Counted from the stretch's first letter, positions 34,451 to 44,244 are shown. The stretch: DNA of 64,000 bases from Algoriphagus zhangzhouensis (GCF_900148515.1 NZ_FRXN01000006.1:186001-250000), one strand, 5' to 3'. Notes: generated from the letters alone by a model not told the origin. Numbers and translations: made by a program.

Positions 34451-35047
34451 ATGAAAATAGCAGTCATAAAATATAATTCAGGGAATGTCCAGTCTGTTCT
34501 CTACGCTTTGGAAAGACTGGGAGCTCACCCAATTCTGACAGATGATCCCAATGAGATCAAATCTGCCGATCGGGTGATTTTTCCTGGACAGGGAGAAGCC
34601 AGTACAGCGATGGGTTACCTCAAAGCAAGAGGCTTGGATCAAGTGATTCGAGACATCAAGCAGCCTTTTTTGGGAGTTTGTTTGGGGCTTCAATTGCTTT
34701 GTGAGCATTCAGAGGAAAATGACACCGAATGTTTGGGGATATTTCCAGTGAAGGTCAAGAAATTCATTCCGGAAAACTCTCAGGAATTTAAAGTTCCTCA
34801 TGTGGGGTGGAACGAATTGGAAAACCTGAAAGCGAATCCTTTACTCAAAGACTTGCCTGAGAACCCATTCGTATATTATGTGCACAGCTATTATGCAGAG
34901 TTGAGTGAGGCTACGATCGCGACAACTCATTACATTCATGATTTTACTGCCATTTTAAATCGGGATAATTATTGGGCTATTCAGGCTCACCCAGAGAAAA
35001 GTAGTGAGGTTGGGGAGAAGCTGCTTTCTAATTTTCTAAGTATATAA
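34451..35047 (+). CDS. hisH: imidazole glycerol phosphate synthase subunit HisH
   Basis: The ATG at 34451 (MKIAVIKYNSGNVQSV) is used; the longer frame from 34376 would run through the inverted repeat. The product is 198 residues. The nucleophile Cys is in FLGVCLGLQLL, the glutamine site includes PGQGEASTAMG, and the His-Glu pair is in QAHPEKSSE. It supplies ammonia to HisF. First gene of a hisH-A-F-IE run. Confidence 0.94.
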   Translation: MKIAVIKYNSGNVQSVLYALERLGAHPILTDDPNEIKSADRVIFPGQGEASTAMGYLKARGLDQVIRDIKQPFLGVCLGLQLLCEHSEENDTECLGIFPVKVKKFIPENSQEFKVPHVGWNELENLKANPLLKDLPENPFVYYVHSYYAELSEATIATTHYIHDFTAILNRDNYWAIQAHPEKSSEVGEKLLSNFLSI

Positions 35048-35049
35048 AT

Positions 35050-35082
35050 AATTCCCCTTGCCCCCCTTTGAAAGGGGGAATT
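35050..35082. repeat. AATTCCCC...GGGGGAATT palindromic repeat
   Basis: Arms AATTCCCC and GGGGGAATT enclose an inner CCCCCTT/AAGGGGG hairpin at 35062-35078. It lies directly after the hisH stop. A second small palindrome, CCGCCACGGCGG, lies at about 35111-35122. Both look like dispersed intergenic elements; no T-run follows. Confidence 0.5.
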
Positions 35083-35144
35083 GGACCATCAAATTTTCCA
35101 AACTTTCAATCCGCCACGGCGGACAAGTAATTCTAATTCTAACC

Positions 35145-35861
35145 ATGCAAATTATACCTGCAATCGACCTTATCGGAGGAAAATGTGTTCGCCTGAGTCA
35201 AGGTGATTATTCCAGTAAAAAAGAATACCATGATGATCCATTGGAAATGGCAAAGAGGTTTGAAGGAGCCGGAATTCAGCGATTGCATTTAGTGGATTTG
35301 GATGGCGCGAAAGCTAAGAAGATCACTAATGGCGATGTGTTGGAAAGAATTGCGAGTGGAACCTCCCTTCATGTTGATTTTGGAGGAGGAATTCAAGCCA
35401 ATACCGAAATTGAAAAGGCATTTGAATTGGGAGCAAAGCAAGTCACGGGTGGAAGCATTGCAGTGAAAAATAGATCTCTTTTCGAGTCCTGGATTGAAAA
35501 TTATGGAGCTGAAAAGATCATTTTGGGAGCGGATGCCAAAAACAGAAAAATCGCCGTAGGAGGTTGGGAAGAAACAACTTCTGTGGATTTGATTCCTTTT
35601 ATCAAAGATTATGTCAGCAAAGGAATCAGCTATGTAATCTGTACTGATGTGGCAAAAGATGGTCTGCTGCAAGGTCCCTCAACTGATCTGTATAAAGAAA
35701 TTTTGCAGGAAATTCCCGGACTGAAATTGATTGCTAGTGGAGGGGTTTCTTCAGTCAAGGATCTAGAAGACTTGGAGAAAGCTGGAGTCTATGGCGCCAT
35801 TGTTGGAAAGGCCTATTACGAAGGGAGAGTGAGTTTGGAGGAATTGGCAGCGTTTAATTGA
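35145..35861 (+). CDS. hisA: ProFAR isomerase HisA
   Basis: The ATG at 35145 (MQIIPAIDLIGGKCVRLSQGDY) is the family start; upstream frame to 35058 is repeat sequence. The product is 238 residues, a TIM barrel with the catalytic Asp8 in PAIDLIGG and the second Asp in CTDVAKDGLLQGP, plus phosphate loops HVDFGGGIQ and IASGGVSS. It performs the fourth step of histidine synthesis. Part of the his run. Confidence 0.95.
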   Translation: MQIIPAIDLIGGKCVRLSQGDYSSKKEYHDDPLEMAKRFEGAGIQRLHLVDLDGAKAKKITNGDVLERIASGTSLHVDFGGGIQANTEIEKAFELGAKQVTGGSIAVKNRSLFESWIENYGAEKIILGADAKNRKIAVGGWEETTSVDLIPFIKDYVSKGISYVICTDVAKDGLLQGPSTDLYKEILQEIPGLKLIASGGVSSVKDLEDLEKAGVYGAIVGKAYYEGRVSLEELAAFN

Positions 35862-36061
35862 TTTACGATTTTAGAATTATGATTTACGAAGTGGAATTGA
35901 ACCTCGAATGCTATTTTCAATTCTTAACTCCTAAAAAGGTCTAGTTATTAAGAAAGGAATCCTTCAAACAAAAGCCCCGTAAATCCAATACCGTAAATCG
36001 TAATTTTGAATTGTGAATATCGAATGATGAATAATGAAATTTTAAAACCCGGAAATCTATC
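35862..36061. repeat. hisA-hisF spacer with degenerate GAATT/GTAAATCG units
   Basis: About 200 bp built of units such as TTTACGATTTTAGAATTATG and CCGTAAATCGTAATTTTG, akin to the trpB-trpA spacer. No terminator or coding potential seen. Confidence 0.45.
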
Positions 36062-36817
36062 ATGCTAACCAAACGAATCATTCCCTGCTTAGATATCAAA
36101 GATGGTAGAACTGTCAAAGGGGTGAATTTTGTCCAATTGAGAGATGCCGGAGATCCGGTGGAGTTGGCAAAAGCCTATTCAGACGAAGGGGCGGATGAGT
36201 TGGTCTTTCTGGATATCACAGCAACCGTTGACAAGAGAAAGACTTTAGCTGATCTGGTAACCAAAGTAGCCAAGGCCATCAATATTCCATTTACTGTTGG
36301 AGGTGGAATTTCTACTGTAGAAGATGTGAAAGTCTTGCTAAACGCAGGAGCGGATAAGATTTCGATCAATTCAGCTGCAGTAAAAAATCCTGGAGTAATA
36401 GATGAAATGGCTCGTGAATTCGGATCCCAGTGCATCGTTGTTGCCATTGATACGAGAGATGTGGACGGTACAGATTATGTCCATACGCATGGTGGGAGAA
36501 AACCAACTTTGCTTCAAACTCAAGCTTGGGCCAAAGAAGTGGCTGATCGAGGAGCAGGAGAGATTCTGTTGACTTCTATGGATCATGATGGGACCAAGGC
36601 TGGCTTTGCAAATGAAATTACTTCTGAAATTTCCTCAGCATTATCCATTCCAGTAATTGCCTCTGGAGGTGCTGGAAATATGGCTCATTTCAAAGATGTC
36701 TTTACCTTTGGTAAAGCTGATGCAGCCTTGGCTGCCAGTATATTTCACTTTAAAGAAGTTCCGATCCCCGAGTTGAAAAGTTATTTGGATGAAGAGGGGA
36801 TTGTGATTAGAAAATAA
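36062..36817 (+). CDS. hisF: imidazole glycerol phosphate synthase subunit HisF
   Basis: A 251-residue barrel. Asp11 is in [16 protein letters not shown] and the second catalytic Asp in [13 protein letters not shown]; phosphate loops are FTVGGGIS and IASGGAGN. It uses ammonia from HisH to form imidazole glycerol phosphate and AICAR. Confidence 0.96.
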   Translation: MLTKRIIPCLDIKDGRTVKGVNFVQLRDAGDPVELAKAYSDEGADELVFLDITATVDKRKTLADLVTKVAKAINIPFTVGGGISTVEDVKVLLNAGADKISINSAAVKNPGVIDEMAREFGSQCIVVAIDTRDVDGTDYVHTHGGRKPTLLQTQAWAKEVADRGAGEILLTSMDHDGTKAGFANEITSEISSALSIPVIASGGAGNMAHFKDVFTFGKADAALAASIFHFKEVPIPELKSYLDEEGIVIRK

Positions 36818-36846
36818 CCTTTGAGGTTTGGAAAACCCCGAAGGTT
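36816..36846. repeat. REP-like palindrome after hisF
   Basis: Outer arms AACCTT (36816-36821) and AAGGTT (36841-36846), inner GAGGTTT with AAACCCC. Similar in pattern to 33463-33491. It overlaps the hisF stop. Confidence 0.45.
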
Positions 36847-36944
36847 TTGAATTAGGTATACGAATTTGTAAAATCAAGAGAATACAATCGAAATACTTTA
36901 GAAATAGTACCCAATAAATTGGGCAGAAATAGTAATTCTATTTC

Positions 36945-36964
36945 AATCTGACTTGTCAGATTTT
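36945..36964 (+). promoter_or_regulatory. AATCTGAC/GTCAGATT hairpin before hisIE
   Basis: A near-perfect palindrome with 7-8 bp arms followed by TTTT. It lies 30 bp before hisIE. It could be a weak terminator or an operator; the evidence does not decide. Confidence 0.35.
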
Positions 36965-36993
36965 ATTTCAGCGTATTTCAAAAAATAGAAATA

Positions 36994-37596
36994 ATGAACA
37001 TTGATTTCGATAAAATGGATGGTTTAGTGCCTGCAATTGTTCAGGATGCTTTGAGCGGAAAGATCTTGATGCAGGGCTATATGAATGAAGAAGCCTTGGT
37101 GAAAACCCAAGAAACAGGCAAAGTGACATTTTTTAGCAGAAGCAAAAATAGATTGTGGACGAAAGGAGAGACCTCCGGTAATTTTATGGAATTGGTTTCA
37201 ATGACTGAGGATTGTGATGGAGATGCAATTTTGGTAAAAGCCAATCCTGTTGGACCGGTTTGTCATACTGGCGCTGATACTTGTTTTGCCGAAGTGAATA
37301 GCTCCAAAACCGGGTTTATCGATCAGTTGAGAGCCATTATCAAGGATCGCAAAAATAATCCATCCGATCAGTCTTATACAGCTTCACTTTTTGCAAAAGG
37401 AATCAATAAGGTCGCTCAGAAAGTAGGCGAGGAAGCCGTAGAGATTGTCATTGAGGCCAAAGATGACAACAAGGAGTTATTCTTAGGAGAGGCAGCTGAC
37501 CTATTGTATCACTATCTGGTGCTTTTGGAAGCAAAAGGATATGAATTAGATGAAGTGATGGAGGTTTTAATTGATCGCCACACAAAGAAATCTTAA
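36994..37596 (+). CDS. hisIE: bifunctional phosphoribosyl-AMP cyclohydrolase/phosphoribosyl-ATP pyrophosphatase
   Basis: A 200-residue fusion. HisI domain about 1-105 with zinc motif [10 protein letters not shown] and [12 protein letters not shown]. HisE domain about 112-200 with the helical [14 protein letters not shown] motif. It does the second and third steps of histidine synthesis. Last gene of the his run; its stop shares the four bases TTAA (37593-37596) with the stop of the convergent proA gene. Confidence 0.95.
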   Translation: MNIDFDKMDGLVPAIVQDALSGKILMQGYMNEEALVKTQETGKVTFFSRSKNRLWTKGETSGNFMELVSMTEDCDGDAILVKANPVGPVCHTGADTCFAEVNSSKTGFIDQLRAIIKDRKNNPSDQSYTASLFAKGINKVAQKVGEEAVEIVIEAKDDNKELFLGEAADLLYHYLVLLEAKGYELDEVMEVLIDRHTKKS

Positions 37597-38834
37597 TTCC
37601 TTATCTGCCCATTTCCTCTTATCACCCATTTGTAGCTAGTCAATTCATTGAGTGCCATCGGTCCTCTGGCGTGAAGTTTTTGGGTGGAGATTCCAATTTC
37701 TGCCCCTAATCCAAACTGAGCTCCATCTGTAAATGCTGTGGAGGAATTGGCGTAAACAGCAGCTGCATCCACTTGTAAGATGAATTGGTCAATATGTTCC
37801 TGGTCTTCTGAAACAATCGCTTCGGAATGCTTGGAAGAATAGGTGGCAATATGATCCAAAGCTTCTTCCAGATTATCTACTGTTTTGATGGCCATTTGCA
37901 GACTTAAGAATTCTGTCCCGAAGTGAGAGTCATCTGCCTCAGAAATTAATTCATTAGGTTCCAAAGACGCAATAGCCTTGGAGTCAGCATAGATTTTTAC
38001 TCCAGATTCCAAAAGTGGCTGAATCAATCGATTGAGATCAGATAGCTTGCTTTGATGAATAATCAAACAGTCCAAAGAATTACAAACGCTTGGTCGGCGG
38101 GTTTTGGAGTTGTGAATGATAGCTTTCGCTTTTTCCAAATCCGCTGATTCATCCACATAAGTATGTACGATGCCGGCTCCTGTCTCTATTACCGGAACTT
38201 TGGCATTTTCTCTCACAAAATTGATCAGTCCCTGAGAGCCACGAGGGATAATGACATCTACAAAATCAACTGCTTCCAAAAGAGCCTTGGTAGCAGCACG
38301 ATCAGGAGGCAAAAGCAGGTATGCTTCTTTTGGAAGATGATGCTTTTCCAAAATATGATGAATCAATGTCATAATCGCCTGGTTGGATGCATCTGCATCC
38401 GAACCTCCTTTTAAAATCAATCCATTTCCAGATTTCAAAGCCAAAGAAAAGACGTCAAAAGTCACATTTGGTCGGGCTTCATAGATTATTCCGATTACTC
38501 CTAAAGGGACGGTTACTTTTTCCAGAAACAGGCCGTTTGGAAGCATTTTTTCTTCGAGTCTGATCTGAAGCGGACTAGGTAAATTACTAACCTGACGCAT
38601 CTCTTGAGCGATTCCTTTAACTCTTTGCTCTGTCAAAAGAAGGCGATCATACATGGGATTTTCTTTGTCCATACGATCAAGATCCTTTTGGTTTTCTGCC
38701 AAAAGAAAATCAGACTGCAAAACCATCAAATCAGCAAGATCTGACAGGACTTTTTGAACAGCTTCATCTCGAAGCCCGGTTAATTGTCTGCTTGCTTTTT
38801 TGACTGCTTGGAATACACTTGAAAAATCACTCAT
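37593..38834 (-). CDS. proA: gamma-glutamyl phosphate reductase
   Basis: The ATG at 38834 ([18 protein letters not shown]) is chosen; a TTG two codons upstream is also open. The product is 413 residues, an aldehyde-dehydrogenase-fold enzyme with the catalytic Cys in [13 protein letters not shown] and NADP-site motifs [10 protein letters not shown] and LKGGSDA. It makes glutamate semialdehyde for proline. It lies downstream of proB, whose stop overlaps its start by 8 bp, so the two are translationally coupled. Confidence 0.95.
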   Translation of the reverse strand: MSDFSSVFQAVKKASRQLTGLRDEAVQKVLSDLADLMVLQSDFLLAENQKDLDRMDKENPMYDRLLLTEQRVKGIAQEMRQVSNLPSPLQIRLEEKMLPNGLFLEKVTVPLGVIGIIYEARPNVTFDVFSLALKSGNGLILKGGSDADASNQAIMTLIHHILEKHHLPKEAYLLLPPDRAATKALLEAVDFVDVIIPRGSQGLINFVRENAKVPVIETGAGIVHTYVDESADLEKAKAIIHNSKTRRPSVCNSLDCLIIHQSKLSDLNRLIQPLLESGVKIYADSKAIASLEPNELISEADDSHFGTEFLSLQMAIKTVDNLEEALDHIATYSSKHSEAIVSEDQEHIDQFILQVDAAAVYANSSTAFTDGAQFGLGAEIGISTQKLHARGPMALNELTSYKWVIRGNGQIRN

Positions 38835-39909
38835 GATCAAATAAATATAGGTAATCGTAGTGGATTAGGGCTTTTTGCTTCTTTTGACCGATTTTTTCCT
38901 CAGCTGATTTTGAAGAATATTCAGCTCTCCCCAATCCAATTTTTTCTCCATTTTCATCGCGAATCAGTAAAATGTCACCTTTGGAAAACTCGCCTTCGAT
39001 TTTGGTGATTCCGATAGGTAATAAACTTCTAATCACAGATGATGTCAACGAGGATTTTGCACCTGCGTTGATAAATATTTCTCCTTTGTAATAATGCGTG
39101 CCATGGGCCAGCCATTTCTTGGGAGCATGTTTTTCTCTCTTTGGTTCAAACCAGGTGCACCTCAATTCTTTCCTTAAAAAACTCTCTAAAACACCATCGT
39201 TTTTCCCATTGGCAATGATTACCTGAATCCCTAAATCGGCCGACTTTTTAGCCATTGCATATTTGGTCAACATTCCACCCCGTCCAAAAGATGACTTGGT
39301 GGCCGAGATATAGGAACTCACTTCCGGCATAGATGCTACCACTTTTTCAATCAATTCGGATCCTGGCTCTGCTGGATTTCCTGTATAAATCCCATCCACA
39401 TTGGTCAAAAGCATCAAGGTGTCGGCATTGATCATGGCTGCTGTCAGGCTGGCCAATTCATCATTGTCCGTAAACATCAGCTCAGTAATAGTTACCGTAT
39501 CATTTTCATTGATGACTGGAAGGATCCCTTGACTTAGTAACGCCTCAATGCAATTTTTCATATTGAGGAAATGTTTTCTGTCGCGGAAATCTTCCTTGGT
39601 TACCAAAATCTGTGCGATAGGCTGATTCAATTCACCAAAAAGACCCTGATACTGATTGATCAGGCGAATTTGACCGGTAGAAGCCCAGATTTGTTTTTTA
39701 AAAACCGGGTTTAATTTTTCGGGAAGGGAAATAGCCTGTCTTCCAAATGCAACCGCTCCAGAACTGACCAATACAACCTTTTTTCCAGCCTCTGTCAATC
39801 TCATGATTTGCTGAACCAAGTGCTGCATGCGATTCAAGTCGGGCAATCCAGACGCTTGAGTCAGGACGTTTGAGCCGATTTTGATTACAATGGTTTTGGC
39901 GTTTTGCAT
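38827..39909 (-). CDS. proB: glutamate 5-kinase
   Basis: The ATG at 39909 ([16 protein letters not shown]) is the family start; the frame is open 16 codons further upstream. The product is 360 residues: amino-acid kinase domain (about 1-250, [27 protein letters not shown]) and C-terminal PUA domain (about 275-350). It phosphorylates glutamate in proline synthesis. The PUA domain is present in many ProB proteins and its role is unclear. First gene of proBA. Confidence 0.95.
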   Translation of the reverse strand: MQNAKTIVIKIGSNVLTQASGLPDLNRMQHLVQQIMRLTEAGKKVVLVSSGAVAFGRQAISLPEKLNPVFKKQIWASTGQIRLINQYQGLFGELNQPIAQILVTKEDFRDRKHFLNMKNCIEALLSQGILPVINENDTVTITELMFTDNDELASLTAAMINADTLMLLTNVDGIYTGNPAEPGSELIEKVVASMPEVSSYISATKSSFGRGGMLTKYAMAKKSADLGIQVIIANGKNDGVLESFLRKELRCTWFEPKREKHAPKKWLAHGTHYYKGEIFINAGAKSSLTSSVIRSLLPIGITKIEGEFSKGDILLIRDENGEKIGLGRAEYSSKSAEEKIGQKKQKALIHYDYLYLFDHE

Positions 39910-40011
39910 TTTTTGAAAATTTGCTTGAAAGTAATGGTTTTGATAAGGAATTGCCAAAAAATGATTGGAGGATGTGGAGAGGTGGAAAAGAAAAAAACTA
40001 GAAGGAACTGA

Positions 40012-40884
40012 TTAGAGTAAAGCCATGCTCAAGGTTCCTACGAGCATTAAGATTTTTGCCCAAGCGCTAAGTTTGGTGAATTGTTCTTTGCGATCAGCCA
40101 AATAGATTTTCCACATAAACCAAAGAAAAGCTAGACCCAGAAAACCGAAATAAATAAAGAGTTCTGCTTTGTTGATTTTGATAGTGATAACCAAGATGGA
40201 GACCACAAAAAGGGATGCGATTGCAAAAATCACCTGTTTGGTTTTTCTAAATCCGATCACAATAGGGAGAGTCCTGCAGCCATGTTTTCGGTCTCCGTGA
40301 CGATCTTCGATATCCTTGATGATTTCGCGAATCAGGTTGAGGAAAAAGGCAAAAATGGCATAAGTCAATACCAAGAGTTCATTTTTCTGGAAATAAAAGG
40401 CAACGATGTAAACTGAAAGACCAGTCAGAAAGGCAACTGTAAGATTTCCGATAAAAGGTTCGCGTTTCAAACGATTGCTATAAATCCAAAGCAAAAAGGC
40501 CGCAAAGAAATTGACCAAGCCCACTTTTAATGAAACGAATAGACCTAATGCAATCCCTGAAAAGTTTAGGATTGTGTGTAAAACAATCACAACTCTCCGT
40601 TTGATTCCTTTTCCAACTACTACTTCATGAGGTTTGTTGACATAATCGATTTTGACATCATAATAGTCATTGATCATGTAGCCTGCTGCCGTAATCATCA
40701 CTGTACCTAAAACCAACAAATAAAGCCTGAAGTCTTCCAAAACAGGCGTTCCAGAGTTGGTGGTTTTTACCAAAAAATAAGCGGTCATTAATTGAGAAAA
40801 AGCGACCAAAAGCAAATTGATAGGGCGACTAATTCGGAAAAGTCCGCTGATTGATATTGTACGCTCCTTTTGCAATGGGCTCAT
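40012..40884 (-). CDS. UbiA-family membrane prenyltransferase
   Basis: A 290-residue protein with about eight or nine transmembrane helices. Both Asp-rich motifs are present: NDYYDVKIDYVN (about 66-77) and DIEDRHGDRKHG (about 190-201). The family moves prenyl chains onto aromatic or glycerol-phosphate acceptors in the inner membrane. It resembles the geranylgeranylglycerol-phosphate transferase-like group common in Bacteroidota, but the acceptor here cannot be fixed. It lies upstream of proBA on the same strand (102-bp gap), probably a separate unit. Confidence 0.87.
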   Translation of the reverse strand: MSPLQKERTISISGLFRISRPINLLLVAFSQLMTAYFLVKTTNSGTPVLEDFRLYLLVLGTVMITAAGYMINDYYDVKIDYVNKPHEVVVGKGIKRRVVIVLHTILNFSGIALGLFVSLKVGLVNFFAAFLLWIYSNRLKREPFIGNLTVAFLTGLSVYIVAFYFQKNELLVLTYAIFAFFLNLIREIIKDIEDRHGDRKHGCRTLPIVIGFRKTKQVIFAIASLFVVSILVITIKINKAELFIYFGFLGLAFLWFMWKIYLADRKEQFTKLSAWAKILMLVGTLSMALL

Positions 40885-41140
40885 GCCCCAAAAATAAAGT
40901 AATTCCCCGTTTTAACTTGATGGAAGGGGAGAATATCGGTTATAAAAATATTGGAAGTTTGGATTTAAGTATGGGAATTGTCAGGCTGAGTTTCCAATTT
41001 TCTTCCAACATACCAGAGTAATGAAAGGTGTTTTCAGGTTGTGGCACTTTTGAAAGACCAAAAGTACCAAATCCTCGACCATCAGGATCTTTTGCCTGAA
41101 TTGGCTTGAAAATGCCTGTAGACATTTTCTGCCGGACTGG

Positions 41141-41220
41141 GTCAAACGCTAAAAATCGTCGGATTTCCGAACAAGTTCGGAACTAGCCGATTTTCTTAAC
41201 GCTTGTTGACCTCAATCCGT
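41141..41220. repeat. 80-bp nested imperfect palindrome
   Basis: GTCAA/TTGAC at the ends, AAAATCG/CGATTTT inside, and a perfect TCCGAAC-AA-GTTCGGA core. The ends lie at similar distance from the core, and the flanking AACGCT occurs on both sides. MITE-like or REP-like in form. Confidence 0.55.
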
Positions 41221-41285
41221 CACCAGCCACTTCAAAGCAAGTCGTACATTTAGAATCTCGTTTAAAATTTCAGGTTTTTTAAATG

Positions 41286-41309
41286 CTGGAATCTTAAAAT
41301 TGATTCCAG
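41286..41309. repeat. perfect 8-bp hairpin CTGGAATC/GATTCCAG
   Basis: Arms 41286-41293 and 41302-41309 with an 8-base loop TTAAAATT. No T-run follows on either strand. Confidence 0.45.
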
Positions 41310-41589
41310 GACATCAATTTTAGTCTGGCCCCGCCTTCCAGTTTTGGGTGTTAAGAAATCAATTGTGAGGGTTGAAATTAGGAGGCTTGTTTGACGAAAA
41401 TTTTGCGACCCCAAACTCCAAGATTAGTAGAGGTTTCATGCAAAATTGAGGAGTTTGCCGACGTGTGGGGAGGAAATTGATTTTAACCCAAAAATGGACA
41501 GCGGTGGGTTTTTTGGTCCTTTTTCACCTACAGGAAAAAGGACGGAAAAGTAATATGCATGTAAAAAATAACCTTTTGTAAATAGTAGC

Positions 41590-41641
41590 GGAGTCGAAGC
41601 ATTTAGAAAGTCGTAAATAAATTTCGACTCCACTCAATTTG
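41590..41641. repeat. GGAGTCGAA...TTCGACTCC inverted pair
   Basis: Nine-base perfect arms at 41590-41598 and 41633-41641, 34 bp apart, just past the end of the amidohydrolase gene. It may be a dispersed element or a weak terminator; there is no T-run. Confidence 0.45.
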
Positions 41642-41661
41642 ACAAGATGCAAACCTGATTT

Positions 41662-43239
41662 TTACTGATTTTTTTGATCTAAAACCATTTTCTTGATGTC
41701 TTCTCGAAGCTTTTCAGCATCGTAAATAATCCCATCTTTGATTGTGTATTTTACACCTCCGACTCGCTCCATTTGGTTGGTTTCATCGTTCAATTTGAGA
41801 AAACCTGTTCCGTAAAGGACTTTCAGGTTTTCGATTGGATTCTCATCTACAATCACCAAATCTGCCAAAAGCCCTGGGCGAATAACACCGAATTCAATTG
41901 GTTTGCCTTTCGGCTCAAAAATCGCCTGTGCTGCATGCAAAGTGGCTCCACGGATTACTTCCAAAGGATGAAATCCTGCCTCCTGCAGCAATTCCATCTC
42001 CTCAATGTATCCAAAGCCCCAAAGGTTGTAGATGAATGAAGCATCGTCACTGACAGTCACTCTTCCTCCTGCATTTTTATAGTCGTTTAGGAAAGACATC
42101 CAGACTTTGTAGAAGTTTCTCCAGGCTGTTTCATCCCAAGAAGTCCAATTGTAGAAATAAGAGCCATGATTTTCTCTATTGGGTGTGTAAAAATCCCAAA
42201 GAGTTGGAAGCGTGTATTCTGAGTGCCATTCAGCGTTTCTCTCTCGCATCAGATCTCTACCAGCTAAATAGGCGGTCATTGTCGGGTCAAGGATGAAGTC
42301 ATGCTCCAAAAATTCATCGATTAGGGCTTGCCATTGCTTACTTCCTCGGGGATGGATTTTATTCCATTGATAAGCTACCTGGCTGAATCGATGCTGTTCG
42401 TCATTATAGTTGAATTCAGCCGGCCAATGTTGGATGTCCTCGTCCTTATAAAGGGATTCAAAGATTCCATAATAGTGGGTCAATACATCCAAGCCTAATC
42501 TGGCAGCGTCCAACGCGTTGGTTTGTGCGACCATAGGTTGGGAAATATGAGCTACTGTTCCCATTCCATTCTCATGAGCAGCATCAATTGCTGCTTTTAA
42601 AACATCAGGGTCATGATTGAAGAATTTAATTCCTTCCACTCCTTGTGCCTCGGCCCATTTTACCCATTCTTGAGCTTTTGCAGGAGTATAAACTGGTCCT
42701 CCTTTCCAATCCTCACCCGATCCCATCGTGTGAAATGCGATGATTCTTGGAGCTACAATCTCATTGGCAGCGCTTCTTTTCTTCTCACTTTGAGTCCAGC
42801 CTACATTCTCCGCAGGTACTCCCCGGATGGTTGTGATGCCATGTGCCATCCAGAGCTTATAAGGATATTCAGCGTTGGGAGATTTGGCCGCTCCACCTAC
42901 GTGGGCATGTAGATTAATTAGTCCCGGCATCACATAGGCCCCATTTGCATCGATTTCTTTGGTGGCGCCTTGGGGTCTGCCAGAGTCTTCAATAGGCACA
43001 TTCGGAACACCTACTTGACGTATTTCGACTATTTTATTGCCTTCGATTACAATGTCTGCTGGGCCTGCTGGAGGTGCTCCTGACCCGTCAATGACAATGG
43101 CTCCCCTGATAATCAGTCTTTCAAAAGGACCTTCCCCTTCATCGGGTCTTCTATCAGGTGCCGGATTTAATTTGGATTGGGAATAGCTCCCCTGCATAGC
43201 CGTCAATAGGACTATGCAAAAAGCGTAGAAATATTTCAT
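41662..43239 (-). CDS. exported amidohydrolase-family protein
   Basis: A 525-residue protein with a Sec signal (MKYFYAFCIVLLTAMQGSYSQ). The amidohydrolase metal site HAH is in MPGLINLHAHVGG (about 107-119), with further His and Asp ligands in GTVAHISQP and VSDDASF. A composite beta domain closes the C-terminus (GLLADLVIVDENP). It would hydrolyse a cyclic amide, ester or peptide in the periplasm. Last gene of a minus-strand run with GyrI-like, GNAT, esterase and nitrilase genes, after an 83-bp gap. Confidence 0.88.
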   Translation of the reverse strand: MKYFYAFCIVLLTAMQGSYSQSKLNPAPDRRPDEGEGPFERLIIRGAIVIDGSGAPPAGPADIVIEGNKIVEIRQVGVPNVPIEDSGRPQGATKEIDANGAYVMPGLINLHAHVGGAAKSPNAEYPYKLWMAHGITTIRGVPAENVGWTQSEKKRSAANEIVAPRIIAFHTMGSGEDWKGGPVYTPAKAQEWVKWAEAQGVEGIKFFNHDPDVLKAAIDAAHENGMGTVAHISQPMVAQTNALDAARLGLDVLTHYYGIFESLYKDEDIQHWPAEFNYNDEQHRFSQVAYQWNKIHPRGSKQWQALIDEFLEHDFILDPTMTAYLAGRDLMRERNAEWHSEYTLPTLWDFYTPNRENHGSYFYNWTSWDETAWRNFYKVWMSFLNDYKNAGGRVTVSDDASFIYNLWGFGYIEEMELLQEAGFHPLEVIRGATLHAAQAIFEPKGKPIEFGVIRPGLLADLVIVDENPIENLKVLYGTGFLKLNDETNQMERVGGVKYTIKDGIIYDAEKLREDIKKMVLDQKNQ

Positions 43240-43322
43240 TTGGTTGGTGGTTAGGTATTCTTAAAAATGTAAAAAAACCACGAACCTAGAAAGCTAAACT
43301 CTTATAAATGATTGAAAATCAA

Positions 43323-43781
43323 TTATGAATTTACAGCGATGAAAATATCCACTTCTGAATGGTCTCCTTGCTGACTAGCTGGACCATAAATTTCAAAATC
43401 AGCTGAATAGCTCCTGTTGAGTTCTTTGTCTTTGGACCAAATCTCTGTCCAGGTCTCAACTACTGCCTCTGGCATTTTTCCTTTGGCTACAAATTTTTTG
43501 TATTCAGCTTCTGAAAACTCCCTGCCAATTAATCCAACCGGGATTTCATTCAAAGAATTGGTTTTCATTCCAATGAGACAAGTGTACTCTCCTTGGTAGT
43601 CAGATTCATAATCGGTATAAACTGAGTAGATCTCTTCACCAGTTTTATTTGGGATTTTGTCTGAGATGTTTTCTTGAAAAAACCGTTGCCAAAGCAGTCC
43701 TAAGTCTTGTGCTGCTTGTCCATTGTTGTTACTGGTTCGGGTAGTTATCCCGATCAATTTAAAAGTTGGAAGAGTTTCCAT
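43323..43781 (-). CDS. GyrI-like/AraC effector-binding domain protein
   Basis: A 152-residue protein with the SOUL/GyrI-like small-molecule binding fold: METLPTFKLIGITTRTSN start, central GLLWQRFFQ, YTCLIGMKTN, and a C-terminal SADFEIYGP...VDIFIAVNS. It has no DNA-binding domain and so is a stand-alone ligand binder. It lies 9 bp after the GNAT gene, within the same minus-strand run. Ligand unknown. Confidence 0.82.
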   Translation of the reverse strand: METLPTFKLIGITTRTSNNNGQAAQDLGLLWQRFFQENISDKIPNKTGEEIYSVYTDYESDYQGEYTCLIGMKTNSLNEIPVGLIGREFSEAEYKKFVAKGKMPEAVVETWTEIWSKDKELNRSYSADFEIYGPASQQGDHSEVDIFIAVNS

Positions 43782-43790
43782 TGATTTGGT

Positions 43791-44234
43791 TTATGGATTT
43801 AATTGTAAATGTAAAATGGGATAGGGTTTGCCTGTTGGATCCTTTTCAGATCTTCCGATTTGGGTAAAACCTTGTTTTAGATAGAAGCCAACTGCTTGTT
43901 CATTTTGCTCATTGACATCTACTTTGGTAACGTTTAAGTATGTGATTGAATATTCCAAAAGGGTCTTTCCGATTCCTTTTCCTCTCGAATCTGGATGGAT
44001 AAAAAGCATTTCCAAATTTCCGTCTGCAACTCCAGAAAATCCCAAGATTTTATTTTTTTCGTCTCTCCAAGCTTTTAACTGAACAGCGTCGAGATAATGT
44101 TCCAAAATTAAGGGTTTAAAATAGGCGATATCCTCTTCTTGGAGGAAGTCATGAGTAGCTCTGACTGAAGGTTCCCAGACATCTACGACTTCTTGATATT
44201 CTGAAGCGGAGATGTCAGAAATAAAAGAATTCAT
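43791..44234 (-). CDS. GNAT-family N-acetyltransferase
   Basis: A 147-residue protein with the acetyl-CoA loop in FIHPDSRGKGIGKTLLEY (RGKGIG) and the C-terminal YLKQGFTQIGR segment. Substrate unknown. It sits 10 bp after the esterase gene and 9 bp before the GyrI-like gene, so is likely co-transcribed. Confidence 0.87.
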   Translation of the reverse strand: MNSFISDISASEYQEVVDVWEPSVRATHDFLQEEDIAYFKPLILEHYLDAVQLKAWRDEKNKILGFSGVADGNLEMLFIHPDSRGKGIGKTLLEYSITYLNVTKVDVNEQNEQAVGFYLKQGFTQIGRSEKDPTGKPYPILHLQLNP

Positions 44235-44244
44235 TTCGTTTTAA

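Larger units (their letters stand above)
40885..41661. other. 777-bp gene-free interval rich in inverted repeats
   Basis: No convincing gene. It contains an 80-bp nested palindrome (41141-41220), a perfect 8-bp hairpin (41286-41309) and a 9-bp long-range pairing (41590-41641). Short minus-strand frames at 40940-41125 and 41436-41633 are not protein-like. It could be a decayed gene, a dispersed non-coding repeat or a structured RNA. Nothing decides between these. Confidence 0.5.

Noticed and set aside
31162-36045. GAATT-type repeats as a CRISPR array
   Set aside because: Units are short and degenerate with no regular spacers and no cas genes.
40940-41125. 61-codon minus-strand frame
   Set aside because: Not protein-like beyond a short PDGRGFGTFG string; no support as a gene.
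41436-41633. 65-codon minus-strand frame in the gene-free interval
   Set aside because: No recognised domain or start context, and it lies in a region of palindromes; could be relic coding, but unsupported.
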